In this document: positions 1 to 7,468 of the stretch, piece after piece
How the letters are laid out: the number at the start of each line of letters is the position of its first letter
Numbering within the stretch: position 1 is the stretch's first letter
Origin: Actinomycetota bacterium
Lineage (GTDB): Bacteria > Actinomycetota > Acidimicrobiia > Acidimicrobiales > Ilumatobacteraceae
Reading direction: 5' to 3'
NCBI GenBank assembly: GCA_963169215.1
Contig: CAUJEE010000082.1
Span: 1-33,631, forward strand
DNA: 33,631 nucleotides
Position numbers and translations under genes: made by a program
Notes under the pieces: model-generated
What the model was told of the DNA's origin: nothing
Seen by the model: only the letters and a program-made list of their open reading frames with translations
Database searches by the model: none

Positions 1-65
1 CGGGACTCGAACCCGGGACCTCCACCGTGTCATGGTGGCGCTCTAACCAACTGAGCTACACGCCC
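1..65 (-). tRNA. tRNA-Val (GAC anticodon), 3' end cut off by the window
   Basis: Read on the minus strand, the sequence folds as a tRNA. It has a 7-base 5' acceptor strand at 59-65, T8-A9, a D arm (GCTC/GAGC) and a 5-bp anticodon stem (CCACC/GGTGG). The anticodon loop is ATGACAC, and a T arm with TTCGAGT follows. The anticodon lies at 29-31 and reads GAC, so it decodes GUC and GUU valine codons. The last T-stem base, the 3' acceptor strand and the discriminator base lie before base 1. It starts 24 bases after the hemW stop on the same strand, and I saw no clear promoter in that gap. Confidence 0.93.
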
Positions 66-89
66 GTGCAGCGAGGCTGAATCTACCAG

Positions 90-1154
90 TCAGCGCAGCC
101 GCAGCGACACCTCGTTGGCCAGCAGGCGGCCGGCGCGGGTGAGGCGCGCTCGCCCTTCCGCGAACTCCACCAAGCCGTCGAGATCCCCGGAGGCGAGCGC
201 GTCATCGAGCGCCTCCGCAGGCACTCCTTCGCGCATGCGCAGGGCAAGCTGCAGCCCCTCGACGCGGCGGGTCTCGTCGTCGAGCGTCTCCCCCGCGGCT
301 CGCGTACTCTCCCCCGCGTTGACAGCAGCGATGTAGCGCTCGGGTGTGCGCACGTTCCACCAACGGTTGCCGGTGCAGTGGCTGTGCGCGGCGCTGCCGA
401 AGCCGCGGTAGTCGCCCTGACGCCAGTAGAGGATGTTGTGTCTGCACTCGTGACCGGGCAGCGCCCAATTGCTCACCTCGTAGTTGCCCAACCCGGCAGC
501 AGTGAGCAGGTCGTCGGCCAACTCGTACTTGTCGGCCAGGTCGTCGTCGTCGGGGTGCAGCTCCGGTCGACTGGCCAGCGGTGTGCCGGCCTCGACCGTG
601 AGTGCGTATGCCGACACGTGTGACGGCCCGAGGGCAATCACGCCCTCCACCGTCTGGCGCCAGTCGGCGAGCGTCTCGCCCGCCGCGCCGTAGATGATGT
701 CGAGGTTGAACGAGCCGATGCCCGCCTCGCCCACTGCCGTAACCGCGCGCGAGACATTGTCGGGAGTGTGGCCGCGGTCGAGTGCGGCCAGCACGTGAGG
801 CACCAGTGACTGCATGCCGATGCTCACCCGCGTCACCCCACCGGCGACGTAGGCGCGCATCATCTCGACGGTGACGTCGTCGGGATTGCATTCCACTGTC
901 ACCTCCGCGCCGGCCACGGTGGGAATCGTGGCCAGTACGCGCAGCAGTTCCGCGGGAGCGACCAGCGTCGGTGTGCCACCGCCGACGAACACACTGGTCA
1001 CCGGTGGCAGGTCGGCAGCCGCGATATCGGCGCGCAATGCGTCGAGGTATTGCTGCTGGAGATGGCCGCGATCGGTCCATGTCGCGAACGCGCAGTATCC
1101 GCAGCGGTGGGTGCAGAACGGAATGTGCACGTACACGCCGAACGGCTCGGTCAC
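90..1154 (-). CDS. hemW: HemW-like radical SAM heme chaperone (formerly 'coproporphyrinogen III oxidase-like')
   Basis: The 354-residue protein opens with a radical SAM core. Its cluster-binding motif C14-x3-C18-x2-C21 sits in the context HIPFC..RCGYC, and a GGGTP motif (SAM contact) follows. The segment HNILYW matches the HNxxYW motif that separates HemW from true HemN. HemW is known as a heme-binding chaperone that delivers heme to respiratory proteins, whereas HemN is the oxygen-independent coproporphyrinogen dehydrogenase. The length is near the family norm of about 380. The start is GTG at 1154, supported by a TAGCTT hexamer 7 bases upstream and no Shine-Dalgarno. In many bacteria hemW lies next to lepA and hrcA; here lepA is 8 kb away, separated by polymerase, MFS and photolyase genes. 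Confidence 0.92.
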   Translation of the reverse strand: MTEPFGVYVHIPFCTHRCGYCAFATWTDRGHLQQQYLDALRADIAAADLPPVTSVFVGGGTPTLVAPAELLRVLATIPTVAGAEVTVECNPDDVTVEMMRAYVAGGVTRVSIGMQSLVPHVLAALDRGHTPDNVSRAVTAVGEAGIGSFNLDIIYGAAGETLADWRQTVEGVIALGPSHVSAYALTVEAGTPLASRPELHPDDDDLADKYELADDLLTAAGLGNYEVSNWALPGHECRHNILYWRQGDYRGFGSAAHSHCTGNRWWNVRTPERYIAAVNAGESTRAAGETLDDETRRVEGLQLALRMREGVPAEALDDALASGDLDGLVEFAEGRARLTRAGRLLANEVSLRLR

Positions 1155-1161
1155 GACGGTG

Positions 1162-1167
1162 AAGCTA
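1162..1167 (-). promoter_or_regulatory. -10 element of a leaderless hemW promoter
   Basis: On the minus strand the hexamer TAGCTT (form TANNNT) ends 7 bases before the GTG start of hemW. Transcription would begin at or next to the start codon. No -35 hexamer is obvious. Inference from sequence only. Confidence 0.45.
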
Positions 1168-1305
1168 GCGGTGCATCGCCGCAGGCGTCAGCCAAGCCGC
1201 CAACTGGGGCATTGCAGACCCGGGGTACGGAACCACGCCAGACCAGAACCCGGTTTGGGAAGATCGCTGCCCAGAAGCCGAACCGACCGAGAGCGGGCTT
1301 GGCCG

Positions 1306-1812
1306 TCAGGGGCGGTAGAGCAGGTCGAGCGCATCGAGTCGTTGCGCAACCTGGTCGACCGGCACGTCGAGCATCGCCGCCAGGGCGCGGGTGTCGTCAC
1401 CGCGCACGGTGATCACCTTGCCGTTGAAGTCCTGACGTTGCACCTGGATCATCTTCAGGAAGCGGGTCAGCATCTCGAACGGCTGACCGCTCAGCTGGGT
1501 CAACTTCACCAGGTCGATGGCCACCTTGGCCGTCGCCGCGCCCTCGGCCTCGGCGGGGGCGGTGACGTCGTCGCGCGGCAGCAGTTGATCGACCGGGACG
1601 TTGTAGAACTTGGCCAGGCGCTCGAGGCGCGGCACCGAGATCGCCCGCTCGCCGCGCTCGTAGGCGCCGAGCACGGACGCCTTGAACTCCTCGCTGGAGG
1701 TGGCCTCCACCTCTTGTAGCGACAGCCGCTTCTGGCGGCGGATCACGCGCAGTCGCTCACCGACCTTGCGGCTGTACGGAGAGGAGGTGGCGTCGTCGTC
1801 GAACTCACGCAT
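1306..1812 (-). CDS. bldD: BldD-like XRE-family regulator with a cyclic-di-GMP binding signature
   Basis: The 168-residue protein has an N-terminal helix-turn-helix of the Cro/C1 (XRE) type. It includes RLRVIRRQKRLSLQEVE and GAYERGERAISVPRLERLA, followed by YNVPVDQLLP as in Streptomyces BldD. The C-terminal part carries R126-Q-D128, then eight residues, then R137-G-D-D140. This is the RxD-x8-RxxD signature through which BldD binds tetrameric cyclic di-GMP. In Streptomyces that ligand dimerises BldD, which then represses sporulation genes. The ATG at 1812 was chosen because GGAG lies 5 bases upstream; an in-frame TTG at 1845 has no such site. A sigma70-like promoter and an AGTGA/TCACT palindrome lie upstream. 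No diguanylate cyclase gene is in the window. The family call is strong; the target genes are unknown. Confidence 0.9.
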   Translation of the reverse strand: MREFDDDATSSPYSRKVGERLRVIRRQKRLSLQEVEATSSEEFKASVLGAYERGERAISVPRLERLAKFYNVPVDQLLPRDDVTAPAEAEGAATAKVAIDLVKLTQLSGQPFEMLTRFLKMIQVQRQDFNGKVITVRGDDTRALAAMLDVPVDQVAQRLDALDLLYRP

Positions 1813-1895
1813 GTGCACTCCTTGCTCCTTTCGGTGCCAGGTCAACTGGTCGTCGTGTGTCCCGCCCCACCGTTCGGATACGACCCAACGTGGTC

Positions 1896-1925
1896 ATTAT
1901 GTCACAGCCCGCGCACAATTGACAA
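1896..1925 (-). promoter_or_regulatory. sigma70-like promoter for the bldD-like gene
   Basis: On the minus strand TTGTCA (1925-1920) and CATAAT (1901-1896) are separated by 18 bases. Both hexamers are close to consensus. Transcription would start near 1889, leaving a leader of about 77 bases before the ATG at 1812. Confidence 0.6.
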
Positions 1926-1930
1926 CCGAC

Positions 1931-1947
1931 AGTGATCTGATCTCACT
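1931..1947 (-). promoter_or_regulatory. candidate operator palindrome upstream of the bldD-like gene
   Basis: Perfect 5-bp arms AGTGA and TCACT flank a 7-base spacer, 5 bases upstream of the -35 hexamer. AGTGA...TCAC half-sites are what has been reported for Streptomyces BldD, which binds its own promoter. Autoregulation is therefore plausible but inferred. Confidence 0.4.
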
Positions 1948-1974
1948 CAGCGTTGCCGAATCCACGCCGCTTCT

Positions 1975-2658
1975 TCACGAGTGCACATGTGCTGCAAGCG
2001 CAGCGGCCACCACTGCCGCCGTTTCCACCCGTAGCACCGTCTCGCCCAGAGACACAACGCCTGCCGCATGAGCCAACTCCTCAGCGGTGAACCCGCCCTC
2101 GGGCCCGACCACCACCGTTGTCGTGCCCGCCATCGGTGGCCATGGCTGCGCTCCGGGCTCGGCTGCCACCGTGCCCGGTCGGGAGAGCACTTCCACCACC
2201 GGCAGCGGCCCTTCAACCAACGGCAGATTCGTGCGTCGACTCTGCATCGCTGCTTCGCGCGCCACGCGCGCCAAGCGCTCGCTGTTGCGGGCGGCCCGGT
2301 CGCCGCTCCAGCGCACCACGCTGCGGGCACAGTCGACGAGCACGATGCGATCGACGCCGACCTCGGTGAGCTTCTGCACCATCCACTCGGCGCGATCGCC
2401 CTTGGGGATCGCCGCCGCGATCGTGATCGAAGTCGACGTCGGAGGACCGATGCGCTCGACAGGACCCGCAGGCACCAACTCGCCGGATGCGAGAACGCAC
2501 GCCCGCCAGCCGCCCCGTCCGTCGCTGACGGTGACCGTCTCGCCGTCACGTAGGCGTTGCACCCGCAACAGGTGGTGTGCATCCTCGGCGCTGAGCAAAG
2601 GCGTCGCGAGCGACTCGACGAACACGTGGGCCGCGCTCGAGCGCAGCAGCGGGTTCAC
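1975..2658 (-). CDS. rsmE: RsmE, 16S rRNA (uracil-1498-N3) methyltransferase
   Basis: The 227-residue protein has an N-terminal PUA-like part (HVFVESL..., HHLLRVQRLRDGE, TVSDGRGG). A C-terminal SPOUT methyltransferase domain follows, with the knot motifs VVVGPEGGFTAEE and LGETVLRVETA that bind S-adenosylmethionine. It methylates N3 of U1498 in 16S rRNA. Its ATG overlaps the dnaJ stop by four bases (2655-2658), so it is translationally coupled to dnaJ. hrcA-dnaJ-rsmE is a widespread order, which places rsmE under HrcA/CIRCE heat-shock control. The length is slightly under the usual 240-250. Confidence 0.93.
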   Translation of the reverse strand: MNPLLRSSAAHVFVESLATPLLSAEDAHHLLRVQRLRDGETVTVSDGRGGWRACVLASGELVPAGPVERIGPPTSTSITIAAAIPKGDRAEWMVQKLTEVGVDRIVLVDCARSVVRWSGDRAARNSERLARVAREAAMQSRRTNLPLVEGPLPVVEVLSRPGTVAAEPGAQPWPPMAGTTTVVVGPEGGFTAEELAHAAGVVSLGETVLRVETAAVVAAALAAHVHS

Positions 2659-3782
2659 TGGAAGGCCGACTTGATGCGGTCCATCAGTCGCTGCTCGCCC
2701 TGCACTTGCTCGCCGCGCGACTCGGCGAACTTCTTCAACAGTTCGGCCTCGAACTCGCTCAGCTTGGTGGGCACCTGCACGTCGACACGCACCCGCAGGT
2801 CGCCGCGCCCGCGGCCCTGTACCCGGTGCGATCCCCGCCCGCGCAGCACGAACTCGCGCCCGGGCTGGGTGCCGGCGGGCAGAATGATCTCCTCGTCGCC
2901 GTCGAGAGTGGGCAACACGAACCTCGCACCGAGCGCGGCTTGGGCGATGCCCACCGGCAACTCGGTGACCAGGTCGTCACCCTCGCGTCGGTACCGCTCG
3001 TGCGGAGCGACGCGCAGGTGCACGTAGAGGTCGCCGGTGGCACCACCGCGCTTGCCCGCCGCGCCGCGGCCGGTGAGGCGCAGCGTGCTGCCGGTGTCGA
3101 CACCGGCGGGCACATCAACCTGGTAGGTCTTCTCGGTGACCACCCGCCCCTCGCCGCTGCAGGTCGCGCAGGGGGTGACGATCACTTGTCCGAGGCCACC
3201 ACACTTGCTGCACGCGGTCGAGGTGACCATCTGGCCGAGCATGCTCTGGCGGACGCGCTGAATCTGGCCGCGGCCGTTGCACTCGCTGCATGTCACCGGC
3301 TTGGTGCCCTCGCCCGCGCCGGAGCCCTTGCAGTCGTCGCACTTCAGCGCAGTGCGCACGGTGACCGGAATGGTGGCACCGAACACCGCCTGCTCGAAGG
3401 TGATGTCGGCCACTACTTCCAGGTCTTGCCCCCGCGGCGGACCTGTCGGCCCGCGCCGGCCGGCCCCACCGAAGGGGCTACCACCACCGCCGAAGAAGGC
3501 GTCGAACAGGTCGCCGAGACCGCCGCCGAACATGTCGCCCATGTTCGACTGCGCTCCCCCGCCGCCAACCCCCTGCTCGCCGAAGCGGTCGTAGCGCGCC
3601 CGTTGCTCGGGGTCGCTCAACACTTCGTAGGCACGAGCCACCTGCTTGAACTGTTCCTCAGTGGTGGCATCGCCGGGGTTGGCATCGGGATGCAATTCGC
3701 GTGCCCGCTGGCGGTAGGCGCGCTTGATCTGTTCGGCGGACGCATTGCGCGGCACTCCCAGCAGTTCGTAGAAGTCAGCCAC
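2655..3782 (-). CDS. dnaJ: DnaJ (Hsp40) co-chaperone
   Basis: The 375-residue type I J-protein has a J domain with H31-P32-D33, which stimulates DnaK ATPase. A Gly/Phe-rich linker (about 71-110) precedes four CxxCxGxG zinc-finger repeats. The cysteine pairs are C148/C151, C165/C168, C191/C194 and C205/C208, and a substrate-binding C-terminal domain follows. The start is GTG at 3782 with GGAGG five bases upstream. Three identical 12-bp units at 3780-3815 place further in-frame GTG codons, each behind its own GGAGG, directly before it. Starts 12 or 24 bases earlier would add Val-Pro-Val-Glu units. The first 8 bases overlap the end of hrcA, so translation is coupled. Confidence 0.96.
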   Translation of the reverse strand: MADFYELLGVPRNASAEQIKRAYRQRARELHPDANPGDATTEEQFKQVARAYEVLSDPEQRARYDRFGEQGVGGGGAQSNMGDMFGGGLGDLFDAFFGGGGSPFGGAGRRGPTGPPRGQDLEVVADITFEQAVFGATIPVTVRTALKCDDCKGSGAGEGTKPVTCSECNGRGQIQRVRQSMLGQMVTSTACSKCGGLGQVIVTPCATCSGEGRVVTEKTYQVDVPAGVDTGSTLRLTGRGAAGKRGGATGDLYVHLRVAPHERYRREGDDLVTELPVGIAQAALGARFVLPTLDGDEEIILPAGTQPGREFVLRGRGSHRVQGRGRGDLRVRVDVQVPTKLSEFEAELLKKFAESRGEQVQGEQRLMDRIKSAFQ

Positions 3783-4806
3783 TGGCACCTCCACTGGCAC
3801 CTCCACTGGCACCTCCGTCACCGAGACGCCGTCCAAGTCGGTCGCTGACGACCTCCACCGTGGCCAGTGCCTGCGGATAGTCCATGCGCGTCGGGCCGAG
3901 CACTCCGACTGTGCCGATGTGCTCGCCGTCGACCACGATCGGGCGCACCACCACCGAGCAGGCGGCCAGCGGCTCGACACCGTGCTCGGCGCCGATCGCC
4001 ACCGACAGCCCACGGTGCAGCACGTCGCGCACCAGCGATACGAGCACGTACTGCTGCTCGAGCGTGTGCAGCACAGAGCGCACGGTTTCCACCGTGTCGA
4101 ATGCCTGGGCCATCGACGACGCCCCACCGACGAACACCGACTCGTCGCCGGGGGTCGAGCTGAGCGCGGCGCACGCTGCGTTGCACAGCGAGTCGAGTTC
4201 GTCGTCACCGGTGGGTGGGACGGAAGTGGCCTGATCGAGTGTGCTGCCCACCAAGTGCTGGGCGAGGTGGGCGGTGGCCGCGGCGAGGCGCAACTCCGAT
4301 GCTTCGACGGCGAATTCGATCGTCTCGCTCTCCACGACCCCGTTCGACATCACCGCCACCACGGTTGCGTGGCGTCCGCCGAGGCCCACCACCTGCACCG
4401 AGCGCACACTGGCCGACTCGCCACGCGGCCCCACCACCAACGCGGTCTGATGGGTCATGTGCGCGAGCAGGTTCGACGTGCGGTGCAACAGCTCCTCCAG
4501 CCGGCCGTGGGCGCTGTCGAAGAAGCGGCCGACTTGGTCGCGGGTGGCATCGTCGAGGCGGCCAGGGGGCGCCATGTGATCGACGAAGAAGCGGTAGCCC
4601 TTGTCGGTGGGGATGCGTCCGGCGGAAGTGTGCGGCTGGGCCAGGTAACCCTCCTGCTCGAGCACCGCCATCTCGTTGCGCACTGTTGCCGAACTGACCC
4701 GCACCCCGGCCGCGTTGGCCACATGGGTCGACCCGACCGGTTGTGCGGTGGCGATGTACTCCTCCACCACCGCCCGGAGAATGGCTGTCTTGCGTTCGTC
4801 GAGCAT
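3775..4806 (-). CDS. hrcA: HrcA heat-inducible transcription repressor
   Basis: The 343-residue protein starts MLDERKTAILRAVVEEYI and has the winged-helix segment SSATVRNEMAVLEQEGYL followed by QPHTSAGRIPTDKGYR. These are hallmarks of HrcA, which binds CIRCE operators and represses dnaK/groE-type genes until heat stress draws GroEL away. A CIRCE lies 22 bases upstream, so it most likely regulates itself and dnaJ-rsmE. The ATG at 4806 was chosen over the in-frame GTG at 4833, which lies inside the operator. No good Shine-Dalgarno precedes it. The tail ends in three Gly-Gly-Ala-Ser-type units encoded by the 12-bp tandem repeat shared with the dnaJ start. Confidence 0.95.
   Translation of the reverse strand: MLDERKTAILRAVVEEYIATAQPVGSTHVANAAGVRVSSATVRNEMAVLEQEGYLAQPHTSAGRIPTDKGYRFFVDHMAPPGRLDDATRDQVGRFFDSAHGRLEELLHRTSNLLAHMTHQTALVVGPRGESASVRSVQVVGLGGRHATVVAVMSNGVVESETIEFAVEASELRLAAATAHLAQHLVGSTLDQATSVPPTGDDELDSLCNAACAALSSTPGDESVFVGGASSMAQAFDTVETVRSVLHTLEQQYVLVSLVRDVLHRGLSVAIGAEHGVEPLAACSVVVRPIVVDGEHIGTVGVLGPTRMDYPQALATVEVVSDRLGRRLGDGGASGGASGGASG
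3780..3815 (-). repeat. three perfect 12-bp tandem repeats at the hrcA/dnaJ junction
   Basis: The plus-strand unit is cactggcacctc at 3780-3791, 3792-3803 and 3804-3815. On the coding strand each unit contains GGAGG and a GTG five bases later. In the hrcA frame the array encodes Gly-Gly-Ala-Ser repeats; in the dnaJ frame it encodes Val-Pro-Val-Glu repeats. The unit is four codons long, so copy-number change keeps both frames. Confidence 0.95.
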
Positions 4807-4827
4807 CGTGGTACCGCAGGGGGTGAT

Positions 4828-4852
4828 TGGCACTCAAGACTAGCGAGTGCCA
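4828..4852 (-). promoter_or_regulatory. CIRCE operator (HrcA binding site)
   Basis: TGGCACTC, nine bases and GAGTGCCA form a perfect 8-bp inverted repeat with the CIRCE N9 spacer. The canonical site is TTAGCACTC-N9-GAGTGCTAA; here one position in each arm has changed symmetrically (A to G, T to C), so pairing is kept. A possible -10 hexamer TAGTCT lies inside the spacer on the minus strand. The site spans the phr stop codon (4840-4842). Confidence 0.9.
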
Positions 4853-6186
4853 GCCATCGTGCGGCGGTAACGGGCCAGCGCCTCGGCCCGCTCCTCGGCA
4901 TGGTCGACCAGCGGCGGCGGGTAGTCGTCTGGACGCCGATGGCCGGGGTCGTGCGCAGCAGCCCCTTCCAGCGCAGACAACTCCGGCACCCAGCGACGCA
5001 CGTACTCGCCGTCGGGATCGAAACGAAGACCCTGCGCAATGGGGTTGAACACACGGAAGTACGGCGCGGCATCGGTGCCCGTGCCCGCACACCACTGCCA
5101 GCCGTGGTTGTTCGACGCGAGGTCGCCGTCGGCCAGATGGCGCAGGAAGTGGCGCGCTCCCCACTGCCAGGGCAGGTGCAGATCCTTCACCAGGAAGCTG
5201 GCCACCACCATCCGCAGACGGTTGTGCATCCAACCGGTGGCCAGCAGTTGCCGCATGCCCGCGTCGACGAACGGATAGCCGGTGGTGCCGGCACTCCAGC
5301 GGGCGAAACGCTCGCGGGCGCCAGCATCGGTGTCGACCGGCATCGCGTCCATCCGCCGGTCGAGGTTGGCCCACGCCGAATCGGGGCGACGGTGCAGCGC
5401 GTCGGCGTAGAAGTCGCGCCAGGCCAACTCGCTGGCCAGCGTGTCGTGCCCCGCGTCGCCGGGCACCAGGTCGGCGAGCAGTGTGCTCGGGTGCACCGTG
5501 CCCCACCGCAGTGCTGCCGACAGGCGGGTGGTGCCGTCGACCGCGGGCAGGTTGCGCAGGTCACGGTAACCCGTGAGACCGGGCAGCACCTGCTCCCACC
5601 GCTCGCCGGCGGCGCGCTCGTCGACCGGTACGTCGACGAAGGCCGACCACCCGGCCAGTGGCTCTGTCGACTCGATTCCGGCCGTTGTGCAGCTGCCGGG
5701 CGCGACCTCCGTGGTGGGCAAGTCGTAGCCGTGCGCCCGCCATGCCCGTGAGAAGGGCGTGAACACCGCGTATGGGTTGCCGTCGGCCTTGGTGATGGTG
5801 CCCGGGGCCACCGCGTAGTTGCTCGCGACCTCCACCAGGTGTCGTCCGTCGCTTTGCAGGGCCGCTGCAACCGCTGCATCGCGGCGCATCCCGTAGGGCG
5901 CATGGTCGCGGGTGACGAACACCTCGCTGGCCTGCGCTTGCGCGGCCAGGCGCGGGATCTCCGCGACAGGATCGCCGGTGGCCAGCACAAGGTTGCCGGC
6001 GAGCTCGCGCTGCAGACCGGCGAGCACCTGGCGCAGCGCCGACTGGCGCACACTTGCCGCGGCGAACGCCGGATCGAGCACGAACACCGGCACCACGTCA
6101 CCACCATCGGCGGCAGCGGCGGCGAGGGCACCGTGGTGGGCGACGCGTAGGTCGCGTCGGAACCACACCAAGGTCCGTCGGGTCAC
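4840..6186 (-). CDS. phr: deoxyribodipyrimidine photolyase (cryptochrome/photolyase family)
   Basis: The 448-residue protein starts VTRRTLVWFRRDLRV, the typical N-terminal photolyase domain for the antenna chromophore. Its C-terminal FAD-binding half has ELAWRDFY, FVDAGMRQLLATGWMHNRLRM and SNNHGWQWCAGTGTDAAPYFRVFNP, which are hallmarks of class I CPD photolyases. These repair UV-induced cyclobutane pyrimidine dimers using blue light. I cannot fully exclude a related photosensory or (6-4) variant by eye. The GTG start at 6186 overlaps the MFS stop in a GTGA, so it is coupled to that gene. Its stop codon lies inside the CIRCE of hrcA. Confidence 0.9.
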   Translation of the reverse strand: MTRRTLVWFRRDLRVAHHGALAAAAADGGDVVPVFVLDPAFAAASVRQSALRQVLAGLQRELAGNLVLATGDPVAEIPRLAAQAQASEVFVTRDHAPYGMRRDAAVAAALQSDGRHLVEVASNYAVAPGTITKADGNPYAVFTPFSRAWRAHGYDLPTTEVAPGSCTTAGIESTEPLAGWSAFVDVPVDERAAGERWEQVLPGLTGYRDLRNLPAVDGTTRLSAALRWGTVHPSTLLADLVPGDAGHDTLASELAWRDFYADALHRRPDSAWANLDRRMDAMPVDTDAGARERFARWSAGTTGYPFVDAGMRQLLATGWMHNRLRMVVASFLVKDLHLPWQWGARHFLRHLADGDLASNNHGWQWCAGTGTDAAPYFRVFNPIAQGLRFDPDGEYVRRWVPELSALEGAAAHDPGHRRPDDYPPPLVDHAEERAEALARYRRTMAGTR

Positions 6187-7436
6187 CCGGCGACCTCTGC
6201 CGCGGGCATGGTCGACGCGGCCACCCTGGCTCGCCGGCGCAGCACTACCGCGGCAACGGTGACCGCAACGGCCGTGACCAACCCGCCGTAGGCGACGCTC
6301 CACTCGGCGCTCACGTTGTCGGCGATCCACCCGGTGACCGGTGCGCCGATCGGGGTGGTGCCCAGGAACGCAACCGCACCGAGGGCCAGCAGGCGGCCGC
6401 GCATGTCGGGCGGCGACTCCTGCTGCATGATCGCGCTCTGTCCGGCCACGAACGCTGCGCCGCCCATGCCGAGCGGCACGGATAGCACCAGCGCGGCGTA
6501 CGACCAGGGCATCCACGCCACCGCGAGGCACATCACCGCCAGCAGTGCCCCGTTGCCGAGGAACCAGCGCACGGTCACCCGCGGGCGCGAGGCGGTGAGC
6601 AGCGAGCCGATCAAGCTGCCGAGGCCGGTGCTGGCCAACAGCCAGCCGTACCAGCGTTCGTCGCCAAAGCGCAGGTCGGCCAGCTTGAGCAGCGACACCG
6701 AGTAGTTGAAGGCGAACGTACCGACGACGGTGAACACGACGAGCACGGTGAGCAAGCGCCGGTCGGCGGCGATGAAGCGTAGGGCATCGCGCACTGGTGT
6801 GCCCCCGCGCTTGGCGGGCGGGGCGGCGAACATCTGCGTGCGGTCGATGGCCATCAGCGGCCAGATGATGCCGAGGAACGAGCAACCATTGAGCACGAAC
6901 AGCCACCCAGGTCCGCCGAGCGGGGTCTTTAGCGCGGCTGCGAGCGCGGGGCCGAAGATACGCGAGCCGGTCATCACTGCGGTGTTCAGCGACACCGCGT
7001 TGGAGATCTCGTCTACCTCGACCAACTCGATCACCAGCCCGCGTCGCGCCGGGTTGTCGATCGCGGCGACGATGCCGAGCACGGCGCTGAGCACGTACAG
7101 CAGCGGCAGGTTGATGTGGTCGGTGAGGGTGAGGATGCCGACGGTGAAGGCCTGGCCCGCCTGAAGGATCTGGGTGATCAGAGTCATGCGGTGCTTGTTG
7201 TGCCGATCGGCGATCGCCCCCGCCCACGCGCCGATCAGGAGCATCGGCAGAAACTGGGCGAGCATGGTGATGCCCACCTTCTCGGCCTCGCCGGTGAGGT
7301 CGTACACGAGCAGTGCCATTGCGGTCATCTGCATCCAGGTGCCGATGTTGCTCACGAACAGGCCGAGGAAGAACAGCCGGGCGTTGCGGTGGCGCAGCGA
7401 ACGGAACATCGACATCTGCGTCAGCGACTGCACCAT
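6183..7436 (-). CDS. MFS efflux transporter, EntS/MFS_3-like
   Basis: The 417-residue membrane protein has about 12 hydrophobic segments. It opens MFRSLRHRNARLFFLGLFVSNIGTWMQMTA, typical of the EntS-like branch of drug/siderophore exporters. The loop GAWAGAIADRHNKHR between helices 2 and 3 matches the MFS signature Gx3DRxGRR in degenerate form. The substrate cannot be read from sequence. It is translationally coupled to the photolyase gene by GTGA. It is divergent from the polymerase gene, with only 32 bases between the two starts. ATG 7436 has no Shine-Dalgarno; an imperfect -10 (TAGAAC) lies 8 bases upstream. ATG codons at 7415 and 7409 are possible alternative starts. Confidence 0.85.
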   Translation of the reverse strand: MVQSLTQMSMFRSLRHRNARLFFLGLFVSNIGTWMQMTAMALLVYDLTGEAEKVGITMLAQFLPMLLIGAWAGAIADRHNKHRMTLITQILQAGQAFTVGILTLTDHINLPLLYVLSAVLGIVAAIDNPARRGLVIELVEVDEISNAVSLNTAVMTGSRIFGPALAAALKTPLGGPGWLFVLNGCSFLGIIWPLMAIDRTQMFAAPPAKRGGTPVRDALRFIAADRRLLTVLVVFTVVGTFAFNYSVSLLKLADLRFGDERWYGWLLASTGLGSLIGSLLTASRPRVTVRWFLGNGALLAVMCLAVAWMPWSYAALVLSVPLGMGGAAFVAGQSAIMQQESPPDMRGRLLALGAVAFLGTTPIGAPVTGWIADNVSAEWSVAYGGLVTAVAVTVAAVVLRRRARVAASTMPAAEVAG

Positions 7437-7468
7437 TACCGTACGTTCTAGTGCGGCAGGATTGATTC

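Noticed and set aside
1192-1303. 8-bp inverted repeat GCCAAGCC/GGCTTGGC bounding the hemW-bldD gap, as ends of a small mobile element
   Set aside because: No target duplication or transposase trace; an 8-bp match over 110 bases can arise by chance. The gap otherwise shows nothing I can name.
3919-5751. 610-codon open frame on the plus strand opposite hrcA and phr
   Set aside because: It is antisense to two well-recognised genes, its product is His/Arg-rich with no motif, and such open frames are expected in high-GC codon-biased DNA.
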